Translations under genes and position numbers: made by a program
Origin: Pseudomonadota bacterium
Lineage (GTDB): Bacteria > Pseudomonadota > Alphaproteobacteria > Sphingomonadales > Sphingomonadaceae
NCBI GenBank assembly: GCA_023433305.1
Contig: JAEZCZ010000096.1
Coordinates: forward strand, 1 to 24,353
Direction of reading: 5' to 3'
Length of the DNA: 24,353 bases
Shown here: positions 1-7,061 of the stretch, in pieces
Numbering within the stretch: the first letter of the stretch is position 1
How the letters are laid out: each line of letters opens with the position of its first letter
Notes under the pieces: model-generated
The model's input: only the letters and a program-made list of their open reading frames with translations
Databases searched by the model: none
What the model was told of the DNA's origin: nothing

Positions 1-158
1 AGGCCGAGCGCGACGTGGCCGAGGCGCTGCGCAAGCTCAAGGGCGCCAACGCTCGCGATGCATCCGCCGTCGAGGAGGCCGCTCGCCTGGCCGCCCGCCG
101 CGCGGCGCAAAGGTGGTCGGGCAAGAAACCGCAGACCAAGGTGGTGATGCTGCGATGA
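1..158 (+). CDS. rnj: Ribonuclease J, C-terminal end (partial)
   Basis: The reading frame is open from the left edge (first full codon at base 3) to a TGA at 156-158. It gives the last 51 residues of a protein ending in a basic, helical tail with the segment WSGKKPQTKV. This matches the end of alphaproteobacterial RNase J (metallo-beta-lactamase/beta-CASP ribonuclease, mRNA decay and rRNA maturation), where a conserved W-GKKP-type tail closes the C-terminal domain. The catalytic domains lie outside the window. The stop overlaps the start of the DUF1467 gene (ATGA), an arrangement expected for this gene pair in sphingomonads. The call rests on a short tail and on context, so it is probable rather than certain. 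Confidence 0.7.
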   Translation, partial: AERDVAEALRKLKGANARDASAVEEAARLAARRAAQRWSGKKPQTKVVMLR

Positions 159-436
159 AATGGACGTCGGTGCTGGCGATTTACGCCCTGTTCTGGGTGC
201 TCAGCGCGTTCATCCTCTTGCCGTTCGGCGTGAAAACGCACGACGAGGCCGGTGTTCCGAAGATCCCCGGGCAGGCCGACAGCGCCCCGGCGGACTTCCG
301 CCCTGGCCGCCTGGTGCTGCGCGCGACATTACTGGCCGCCGTGCTATGCGGGCTATACGTTGCCAACTACGTAAATGGCTGGATCGGGGTCGAGGACCTC
401 AACTTCTTCGGCGAACCGTCCGGTTCCGACCGCTAG
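155..436 (+). CDS. DUF1467 family small membrane protein
   Basis: This is a 93-residue protein. The ATG at 155 was chosen because it overlaps the upstream TGA by four bases (ATGA) and places the first hydrophobic helix right at the N-terminus; the frame stays open a little further upstream but only inside the rnj tail. Two membrane segments are visible, about residues 5-25 and 54-75, joined by a polar loop containing a GVKTHDEAG-type segment that is typical of DUF1467. The family is small, mostly alphaproteobacterial and without a known function. Translation is probably coupled to rnj. The gene ends 37 bp before a convergent gene and no strong terminator is visible in that gap. Confidence 0.8.
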   Translation: MKWTSVLAIYALFWVLSAFILLPFGVKTHDEAGVPKIPGQADSAPADFRPGRLVLRATLLAAVLCGLYVANYVNGWIGVEDLNFFGEPSGSDR

Positions 437-473
437 ACCCATTTAACCCAAGCCGGCTCGGTTACCACGTTCC

Positions 474-3053
474 CTACGCCCGCAAGCGCTCGATCGCCTG
501 GGCTAGCGCGACGTAGAGCTTGCCCATGTCGGAACTGAGCAGTGTCACCGCCAGCGCGTGGCCGTCGCGGGTGGAGAGGACGCTGCGCAGCATCGCCTCG
601 AAATCGTGGATGTAGCGGTTGACGGTTTCGCGGAAGTCGCCGTCGGCCTCGTAGATCTCAGCCACGGCGCGCGCGTCGCCGTGATCGAGGAGGCGCACCG
701 CGCGGCGGGTGAAGATGCCGCGGTCTCCTCGCAAGTAGCTCGCCCATGCGGTGTCGGTGACGTCGTTGGCGAAGGCCTTGGAGATGTCGATCGCGCTCGA
801 ATTGAGGCTTTCTACGATCAGCGCCATGCGCCGGGCAAAGTCGTTGTCGAGCTGCTCCTCGGCGCGCTGCCGCGCGTGGGCGACGCGCCGTTCGAGATTG
901 CCCGCCAGTTCGTTCACCGCGGCGAGTTGGTCGCGCAACTGGACTGCCGTCGCGCGGCCGGTTTCGCTTGCGAGCCGTGCCGCGGCTTCGAGTTCGGCGA
1001 TCGCCTCGGTGGCATGGGCGCGCAGGGCCGCGTCGATGGCGGCGCTGCTTTCGGACCCGATACGATCGGCGAGAGCGCGAATTTCCTCGGCCTGTTGGCT
1101 CTGGAGGTTGGCGAGAGTGTTGGCGGACCCTTGTTCCAGCGCCGCGACGGCATCGGCGAGTTCTTCGCGGGCTTGCGTGGCCAGGGCATTGGCGCGTTCG
1201 GCCAGGTCGGCGAGGCGCTGCTCGAGCGAGGTCAGTTGCTCGAGAGTAGCCGTGCCGCTGTGTTGCGCGGCTTCGACGTGGCCGGCGAGGGCCGCACCCC
1301 GATCCCCGGTCTGGGCGATCAGCGCGGAGAGGGCCTGTGCCTGCTCCCGGAAGGTCACCAACCGCTGCTCGGCCTGGCCCAACGCCTCCGGAAGATCGCG
1401 CCCGCTATGCTCGGCGCTCGAGCGGATCAGCTCGAGCAGGCGCACGCTGTCATGCGTCAGCCGGGCGACCTTGGCCTCGCTCTCGTCGATCACGGCGCGG
1501 CTCTCTGCAAGGCGTGCCGCGAGCCCGGAAGCCGCTTCGGCCAAGCCGTCCTGCGTTTGCAGGCCCTGCGCCGCGAGACGGTCCATCTCGGCGCTCATCG
1601 CCGCGAGCCGCTGGGCGAGCGCATCGCCACGCTCGGCAAGGCCGGCGACATGGGCAAGGTGCTCCTGCTGCCGCTCCGAAAGCTGCGCGTCGAAGGATGC
1701 GAGGCGTTCACCCAGCGCCGAGAGCGCCGCCGCCTCGCGTTCGGACGCTTCGGCGTTGCGGCGGACGAGCTGATCCTGGAACGCGTCGGCGCGCTCGAGG
1801 ATGGATTCGTCGGCCCGCTGCGCTTCCGCACGGAGCGCGTCGAGCCGCTGGCGGGCATTGTCCATCGCATGGCGGTCGATTTCGGATACGCGCCGGATCG
1901 CCTCGACCATTCGCTCTTCGAGCCGGGACACCGCTTCGGACCAGGTTTCCGCGGCTTCGGCCTCGCCGACCCGCAGGGCGTCGGCCACGCGCGTGCCATC
2001 GTCGCGCAATTGTTCGATGCGCGAGCGCAAGCTGTCGAGCGCGGCGTCTTCCGCTGCGTCGACCTGGTGGCGGTGGCTTTCGAGTTCCTCGCGGAGCGTG
2101 TCGGCACGGCGCCGGATTGCGGCGAAAGTCTCGACCTCGCGGCCGTCGAGATCGGCGCGGAAGGCCGCGCTGCGTTCGGCCAGTTCGGCGAAGCGCTTGG
2201 CGGTGATTTCTTCGAGCTGGGCGGCCTGTGCGCCGAACGCGGTAAGCGCTTCGTCCACCTTGCCGCGCAACGAGACGACCTGCCGACCGCTCGCTTCGCC
2301 GAACTGATTGAGCCGGTTGAAGCCGGCGATGAGCTCTTCGAGCTGACTTTTCGCCACGCCGCCGGCGTTCGCGATCTGGCTGGCCACGTCACGCGCGGAG
2401 TTGGAGATGACCGGCAGGTCGTCGCGCAGCCGGTCCATGTTCTCGAGCGCGGTGGTGCTGACGCGGCCGATCGCATCGACCTGGGCTCCGTTGTCTTGGA
2501 TCAGACCCTGCAGCCGATCGGCATGTTGAGAGAGCCGCTCGCTCGCGATCCGGCCTAGCGATTCGAGGTCACGCGATTGCGCCGCGATGAAGTCTCGTGC
2601 CAGGCTGAGCTCACGATTGACGGTCGCCAGTCTTCGCTCGAGCAGAGCCGATTCCTGGGAGAGGACATGCGCCGCTTCCCCGAACCGAACTGCCTCGCGG
2701 CGGCTGTTGCGCATCGCGAGGAGCCAGAGCGCCACGACCAGCAGGACCGGCACCGACCAATCGACCACCCATTCGGCCCATTGCGCGGGGGCCGCTCCCG
2801 CGAGCATGGTGTCTCGGTACACCCATGCGAAGAAGCCCGTCCACGCGAGCACGGCAAGTATGGCCAAGGAGGGAGCGATCCAGCGTAGGCGGCCCATGGC
2901 GGTCGCCGGCTCGTCATCGTCCCAGTCCTCGTCATAGGACGGGGCTTCGGGGGCCGGGTCTTCGATGGCGACCCCGACTTCCTGCGCGAGGGGTTCGGCG
3001 CCGCTTTCGGGTTCTTGCGGGCCAATGGCCACGAGGTTCTTCCTGCCTACCAT
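474..3053 (-). CDS. Large membrane-anchored coiled-coil protein, function unknown
   Basis: The protein is 859 residues from the ATG at 3053; a GTG at 3059 would add two residues, and neither start has a clear Shine-Dalgarno site. The order is: an acidic, disordered-looking N-terminus (about 1-55, with a DEDWDDDE run), two hydrophobic segments (about 59-80 and 99-114), then roughly 630 residues of charged, Ala/Leu/Glu/Arg-rich heptad-like sequence, and a distinct C-terminal domain of about 110 residues with less coiled-coil character (motifs NDFARRMALI and DTAWASYLRGD). Homologues are often labelled 'ATPase', but I see no Walker A or B motif. The architecture (two N-terminal membrane helices plus a long coiled coil, about 860 residues) resembles the Caulobacter polarity protein TipN (882 residues). 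That is an architectural comparison only. It diverges from the HPt-like gene across a 70-bp gap. Confidence 0.75.
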   Translation of the reverse strand: MVGRKNLVAIGPQEPESGAEPLAQEVGVAIEDPAPEAPSYDEDWDDDEPATAMGRLRWIAPSLAILAVLAWTGFFAWVYRDTMLAGAAPAQWAEWVVDWSVPVLLVVALWLLAMRNSRREAVRFGEAAHVLSQESALLERRLATVNRELSLARDFIAAQSRDLESLGRIASERLSQHADRLQGLIQDNGAQVDAIGRVSTTALENMDRLRDDLPVISNSARDVASQIANAGGVAKSQLEELIAGFNRLNQFGEASGRQVVSLRGKVDEALTAFGAQAAQLEEITAKRFAELAERSAAFRADLDGREVETFAAIRRRADTLREELESHRHQVDAAEDAALDSLRSRIEQLRDDGTRVADALRVGEAEAAETWSEAVSRLEERMVEAIRRVSEIDRHAMDNARQRLDALRAEAQRADESILERADAFQDQLVRRNAEASEREAAALSALGERLASFDAQLSERQQEHLAHVAGLAERGDALAQRLAAMSAEMDRLAAQGLQTQDGLAEAASGLAARLAESRAVIDESEAKVARLTHDSVRLLELIRSSAEHSGRDLPEALGQAEQRLVTFREQAQALSALIAQTGDRGAALAGHVEAAQHSGTATLEQLTSLEQRLADLAERANALATQAREELADAVAALEQGSANTLANLQSQQAEEIRALADRIGSESSAAIDAALRAHATEAIAELEAAARLASETGRATAVQLRDQLAAVNELAGNLERRVAHARQRAEEQLDNDFARRMALIVESLNSSAIDISKAFANDVTDTAWASYLRGDRGIFTRRAVRLLDHGDARAVAEIYEADGDFRETVNRYIHDFEAMLRSVLSTRDGHALAVTLLSSDMGKLYVALAQAIERLRA

Positions 3054-3123
3054 GGCCACGAAACTACCACAGGGGCCGGGATGATAAACCCCGGCTTAAC
3101 GCTCATCCACTATACCGGCCCGG
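3054..3123. promoter_or_regulatory. Divergent intergenic region with a short hairpin
   Basis: This 70-bp gap must hold the promoters of both the coiled-coil gene (-) and the HPt-like gene (+). An inverted repeat, GCCGGG at 3076-3081 and CCCGGC at 3091-3096, encloses an AT-rich loop. No -35/-10 pair matches the consensus well on either strand, and neither flanking gene has an obvious ribosome binding site. Confidence 0.3.
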
Positions 3124-3435
3124 ATGGCGCACGAACCAGCCGATTTCGACGCAACGCTCGCCGCCGCGGCAGGCGAGGACCTGGCGCTGCTGGCCGAGTT
3201 GCGCAGCGCGTTCGGAGAGAGTCTGGCCCAACAGGTCGACCTGCTTCGCCGGGCGCGCTGCGACGGTAACTGGGAAGTCGCCGCGCTTCGCCTCAAAGGG
3301 CTGGGATCGAGCTTCCATGCGCCCGAGCTGATCAGGCTGGCTGATCAGGCCCTCGAGGGCGCGCCGGGCGAGCCGGGCGTCATTCGCAAACTGACCGCGC
3401 TCAGCGAACGGTTCGCCGTCCAACCCACGGAGTGA
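3124..3435 (+). CDS. HPt-like protein lacking the phosphoacceptor histidine
   Basis: This is a 103-residue all-helical protein of the size of a stand-alone histidine phosphotransfer domain. An HPt protein carries A-H-x-L-K-G, whose His accepts phosphate from a response regulator or kinase. The aligned segment here reads A-L-R-L-K-G (residues 54-59), so the L-K-G frame is kept but the His is Leu55 (codon CTT). The nearest histidine, His65, sits ten residues later in the segment corresponding to the conserved small-residue stretch after the motif. The protein therefore looks like a degenerate HPt that could bind partners but not relay phosphate by the usual residue. It starts a + strand run of four genes ending in a kinase-like protein that also lacks its histidine. 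The ATG at 3124 has no clear Shine-Dalgarno site. Confidence 0.65.
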   Translation: MAHEPADFDATLAAAAGEDLALLAELRSAFGESLAQQVDLLRRARCDGNWEVAALRLKGLGSSFHAPELIRLADQALEGAPGEPGVIRKLTALSERFAVQPTE

Positions 3436-3456
3436 CACGCTCCTTCCTTGGCAGCC

Positions 3457-3498
3457 TGCCTCCGAGCGCGTAGCCCTGCGCCGACCCGGAGGGAGGCA
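3457..3498 (+). promoter_or_regulatory. Possible hairpin covering the ribosome binding site of the next gene
   Basis: TGCCTCC at 3457-3463 is exactly complementary to GGAGGCA at 3492-3498. The latter contains the Shine-Dalgarno sequence that precedes the GTG start at 3504. A 7-bp stem with a 28-base loop would hide the site. An alternative pairing of CTCCG with CGGAG at 3487-3491 is also possible. The loop is long, so the stability is uncertain. Confidence 0.3.
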
Positions 3499-3503
3499 CG
3501 AGG

Positions 3504-4685
3504 GTGCGCACGGCGCTCATTTCACTAGCGGGACAGCCGCGCACCGCCGCCGGCGACGCTCCGCTGGTTCTGGCGGGCAAGACCCTGGCGCGACGCCAGC
3601 TCGATTTCGCAATTGCTGCGGGTTGCGAGGCGGTGATCGCGTTGGGCGACGGCGGGTCCGCCGAAGCGATCGCGCTGCGCCACGCTGCGGAGGCCGAGGG
3701 ACTGCGTTTCCAGGCGATCCGCGACAGCCACGGCTTGCTCGGGGTGATCCCCGCGGATGACGACTTGCTCGTGCTCGCGCCGGGGCTCTTGCCGGAAGCG
3801 CCGGAAGCGATCGAGGCGTTGATGAAGGGCCGGAGAGTGCTGGTGCTGTCGGCAGGGGCCGCTGTCTCGGCGGGTTTCGAGCGGATCGACCTCAACCGCG
3901 CATGGGCCGGCGTGCTCGTCGTGGGAGGGGCCCAGGTGGAGCGGCTCGCCGATCTGCCGGTCGACGTGGTGCCGTCGTCCGCGCTCGTGCGGGTCGCCTT
4001 GCAAGCCAACGTGCGCGAGACGCCGTTGCCCGAGGATGTGCTGGTCGAAGGATCGTGGAAGATGTTCGGCGATCGCGCCGATCCGGTCGCAAGCGATGCC
4101 AACTGGCTCAAACGACACGTGCCCGCCACCTCCCCGTTCGCGCCGACTCAATGGCTCGGAGGGGTGGCGTTGCGTGCCGCCGCCGGTCGCCTGCTCTCCG
4201 CGCCGCACGCGACCAGCGCATTGATGCTGGCCACGCTGGCAGTGCTGGCGGTGTCGGTTCTCGCGGCGCTGTACGGCGTTTCGTGGCTGGGATTCACTCT
4301 AGTCGCTGTCGCGGCGCTCCTGGCACAAGGTGTCGCCGGTCTGGTTCACCTGCGCACGGCGCCATTCGGGGCGCACGGACGGTGGGAAAGGCTGCACGCC
4401 CTTTTGCCCTGGTTGGTCGACGCAGCGCTCCTGGCCTGTGCGGTGCTCGCCATCGAAGGGACATGGCTCCACCGGCTGTTTCCGCCGCTCGTGATGCTGG
4501 GGATGTTGCGAGCCATTCGACCTGAAACGCGCCGCGATTGGGCAGCGCTGATCGGAGATCGCGGGCTTCTTACGGTTGGACTGGCCCTTGCAGCCGTTTT
4601 TGGCTTCGTCGAGCCGGTCGTGATGCTGGTCTCGCTGCTCCTCGTGGCGCTCAATCTCGCGCGGGGCGGCGCACGGAGCGGATAA
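3504..4685 (+). CDS. Nucleotidyltransferase-like domain fused to a multi-helix membrane domain
   Basis: The protein is 393 residues and starts at GTG 3504, preceded by a strong GGAGG site 8-12 bases upstream. Residues 1 to about 220 are soluble and alternate short hydrophobic strands with helices, reminiscent of MobA/sugar-phosphate nucleotidyltransferases: an initial strand ending ALISLAG, a VIALGDGG segment and a DDDLLVLAPG segment. A complete G-x-G-x-R nucleotide-binding signature is not present. Residues about 230-390 hold five or six membrane helices. This order resembles nucleotidyltransferase/CDP-alcohol phosphotransferase fusions such as the inositol-phosphate enzymes, but I cannot find the intact DG-x2-AR-x8-G-x3-D-x3-D motif; the candidate region (about 276-310) is degenerate. 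Catalytic activity is therefore doubtful, and the substrate is unknown. Confidence 0.5.
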   Translation: MRTALISLAGQPRTAAGDAPLVLAGKTLARRQLDFAIAAGCEAVIALGDGGSAEAIALRHAAEAEGLRFQAIRDSHGLLGVIPADDDLLVLAPGLLPEAPEAIEALMKGRRVLVLSAGAAVSAGFERIDLNRAWAGVLVVGGAQVERLADLPVDVVPSSALVRVALQANVRETPLPEDVLVEGSWKMFGDRADPVASDANWLKRHVPATSPFAPTQWLGGVALRAAAGRLLSAPHATSALMLATLAVLAVSVLAALYGVSWLGFTLVAVAALLAQGVAGLVHLRTAPFGAHGRWERLHALLPWLVDAALLACAVLAIEGTWLHRLFPPLVMLGMLRAIRPETRRDWAALIGDRGLLTVGLALAAVFGFVEPVVMLVSLLLVALNLARGGARSG

Positions 4686-4735
4686 CGCGGGCTTAACCCT
4701 ATTCGGATAGGGCGAGGGGGTGAAAGAGGCCCTCG

Positions 4736-5677
4736 ATGACTGAACGATCGTTGGATCCGGTCGAAGATATCCTGCGCGAAGAGCTTGACCGGGCGGACGC
4801 GATGATCGCGACGGCCCGGCCGATCCTGCGCCATCTCGTTGCCAACGACGACCAGGGGTTGTTCAACGACGAAGCCGTGACCCGCATTCGCGGCATGATG
4901 ACGCATGTCGCCACGCAACTGCTGTTCGTGCAGGCGGGCGTCATCGAAGCCCTCGACCCGGCGGCGTATGCTGCCGAGCGTGAGGAGGACCTCGTCCAGG
5001 CGTTGTTCGAGGAAGGCGCGCTCCTCGCCCACGCCCATGCGCTGACACTCGAGGCACAAATCGCCGAGCGGCTCCGCGCCCGGGGAGGCATCGATTCGGT
5101 CCTCACGCCCCTTATTCAGGAGCTTGCCGCCGCAAAGGAGGGCGAGACCGCGGCCCTGGCGATCGCCGTCCTTGCCGCTCAGGCACGTTTCATGCAGCAG
5201 CAGCGGCGCATGGAACTGCCACTCGGCGAGCTGCCCGGCGATCTTCTCCACGCCGCGCTGGTCCTCCTGCGCGCCCTCGGCGGCTCGGACGAGCAGGCCG
5301 TAGAAGTCGAACGTCGAGTGCAGGGTAGCTACGACGAAGGCTGCAGCCGGCTTGGCCTGCTGACGCGCCTGATCATGACCTTGGGCCCCAAAGCGACGCG
5401 CGCCCTGTCGATCGATCATGCCGGTCTGGCGCTGTTTGCAACCGCGCTGGCATTGGCTTCGGGCCAGGAACGTGAGTTGACGGTGCTTTCGTTCGCGGAC
5501 CGGCAATTCGCGCGTCTCGCGTTGGGGCTGCGTGCGGCCGGGCTCAGGCAACAGGCCGTCGAGGAACATTTCCTCTACCTGCATCCCGAAGTCGCGCTTC
5601 CCGAGGGGTTCGACTCCTTGCGACCCGATCGCGCGGCGGCTCTGCTGGCGGGTTCGCGGCCGGAAGCCGCCATCTAG
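4736..5677 (+). CDS. Unrecognised helical protein upstream of a kinase-like gene
   Basis: The protein is 313 residues with an ATG at 4736 and an AGAGG site six bases before it. It is predicted to be almost entirely alpha-helical and soluble, rich in Ala, Leu and Glu, with no signal peptide and no membrane segment. I recognise no catalytic motif. The helical-repeat feel and the alphaproteobacterial setting suggest a DUF2336-like protein as one possibility, but I cannot support that beyond general character. It lies 50 bp after the membrane fusion gene and only 4 bp before the kinase-like gene, so it is very likely co-transcribed with that gene and perhaps a partner or regulator of it. Confidence 0.6.
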   Translation: MTERSLDPVEDILREELDRADAMIATARPILRHLVANDDQGLFNDEAVTRIRGMMTHVATQLLFVQAGVIEALDPAAYAAEREEDLVQALFEEGALLAHAHALTLEAQIAERLRARGGIDSVLTPLIQELAAAKEGETAALAIAVLAAQARFMQQQRRMELPLGELPGDLLHAALVLLRALGGSDEQAVEVERRVQGSYDEGCSRLGLLTRLIMTLGPKATRALSIDHAGLALFATALALASGQERELTVLSFADRQFARLALGLRAAGLRQQAVEEHFLYLHPEVALPEGFDSLRPDRAAALLAGSRPEAAI

Positions 5678-5681
5678 GCCG

Positions 5682-7061
5682 ATGGGAGCCGAGGCCCCCT
5701 TCATCGCGCGGGCGAAGACCGACGCGCGCGACTGGCTGGTAGAGGCGGAGGAACCACTCGCCGGCCTGCAGCTTCGCAGCGGCGGCGAGCTACCGGGGAT
5801 CATTGCCGCACCCGCGCTGCTCGAGCTGGTTCGCAAGGCGCGGCTGTACGGGTTGCGCCTGGCCCGCGCCGTTCGCGCGCAGGACGACCACGAGGAAATC
5901 ACCGCTTGGGTCGAAGTCGAGCCGGGCGAAGAAGGTGGTTGCCTGATCGGCTTCAGCAACTGGCAAACCGCGCCCTTGCCCGATCGGAACGGGGCGGAGG
6001 CCACCGAGCGACGGCGCGACATCGCTCGGCACCTTGCCGAACTCTCCGCGCGCCTCGGCGCTCGGCAGGAAGTGCTCGCGGTCGAGAACGAGGCGGACGA
6101 TCTGCGTCAGCTGGTCGAGGCGATGCGCGCGGGCCTGGGCCGGCCCTGGACGGATTTCGTTTCGCTCGAGGGCAATGTTCACGAACAGCCGCTCCACTGG
6201 CGCCTGCTCGACGGTGCACGGGTCCGGCTGGAAGGCTCGCAACGCCACTGGAAAGCGCATCTCGTCCCCTTGGGACAGGCCGATCCGGGCAGCGATGGCT
6301 ACGAGCTTTACCTTGTCGCCGAAGAACCGCTCGAACCCGCAGCAACCGCCGCGGCCGTCGAGGTCTCTCAACCGTCGTTCAGCACCGCGATCGGCCGTGA
6401 GATCGCGCCCGTCCTACGCCAGCCTATCGCCCGCATCATCGCCAATGCCGAGACCATCCGGACTCAGCTCGCCGGGCCACTGGCCGAAGAGTACAGCAAC
6501 TACGCGGCGGACATTTCGAACGCCGGGGAACACTTGCTGGCGCTGATCGACGACTTGGCCGACCTAGAGGTCGTCGAGGACGAGCAATTCACCACCGCGC
6601 CCGATCGGATCGATCTCGCCGACCTCGCGCGCCGCGCGGCTGGCATCCTCGGGGTTCGCGCCCGAGAGCGGGGCATCGGCATCGATGCGCCGCAAGAGGG
6701 GGAATCGGTCCGCGCGGTCGGCGAGTTCCGCCGCGTGCTGCAGGTCCTGCTCAACCTCGTAGGCAATGCGATCCGTTACTCGCCCGAAGGGTCGGTTGTC
6801 TGGCTTCGTGTCGAGCGCGAGGGCGACCGGGCGCGGATCGTCGTTGCCGACCAGGGCGAGGGCTTGAGCCCGGAACAGCAGGTGCGCGCGTTCGAGAAGT
6901 TCGAGCGGCTGGGCCGCAGCGGAGGCGGCGGATCAGGTCTCGGCCTCTACATCTCGCGCCGCTTGGCCCGTGCGATGGACGGGGAACTGACCGTCGAAAG
7001 CGCTCCGGGGCAGGGCGCGCGCTTCACGCTCGACCTGCCCGCGGATCCCGGCGAAGGCTAA
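5682..7061 (+). CDS. Soluble histidine-kinase-like protein with proline in place of the phosphoacceptor histidine
   Basis: The protein is 459 residues from ATG 5682, four bases after the previous stop; longer in-frame starts upstream lie inside the preceding gene. There is no signal peptide or membrane helix. Residues 1 to about 235 form an unrecognised, PAS-like mixed input region. The dimerisation helix follows with A-P-V-L-R-Q-P-I, where sensor kinases have x-H-E-L-R-T-P-L, so the phosphoacceptor His is Pro243 (codon CCC at 6408-6410). The rest of the helical hairpin (EHLLALIDDLADLE) is well kept. The ATP-binding domain looks intact: N box around Asn362 (NAIRYSP), G1 box at Asp390 (DQGEGLS), FEKFER, and a glycine-rich G2 loop followed by SGLGLYISRRL. 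It could bind ATP but not autophosphorylate at the usual site, as in DivL-type pseudokinases. Its stop overlaps the convergent gltA stop. Confidence 0.8.
   Translation: MGAEAPFIARAKTDARDWLVEAEEPLAGLQLRSGGELPGIIAAPALLELVRKARLYGLRLARAVRAQDDHEEITAWVEVEPGEEGGCLIGFSNWQTAPLPDRNGAEATERRRDIARHLAELSARLGARQEVLAVENEADDLRQLVEAMRAGLGRPWTDFVSLEGNVHEQPLHWRLLDGARVRLEGSQRHWKAHLVPLGQADPGSDGYELYLVAEEPLEPAATAAAVEVSQPSFSTAIGREIAPVLRQPIARIIANAETIRTQLAGPLAEEYSNYAADISNAGEHLLALIDDLADLEVVEDEQFTTAPDRIDLADLARRAAGILGVRARERGIGIDAPQEGESVRAVGEFRRVLQVLLNLVGNAIRYSPEGSVVWLRVEREGDRARIVVADQGEGLSPEQQVRAFEKFERLGRSGGGGSGLGLYISRRLARAMDGELTVESAPGQGARFTLDLPADPGEG

Noticed and set aside
558..2558. A 666-codon open frame on the plus strand inside the coiled-coil gene
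   Set aside because: It is the mirror of a gene with strong coiled-coil codon bias; the product matches no family, and the true gene on the other strand has membrane helices and a clean domain layout.
4346..6022. A 558-codon minus-strand frame spanning several plus-strand genes
   Set aside because: It crosses the boundaries of three genes that are well defined on the other strand, and the translation is compositionally biased without motifs.
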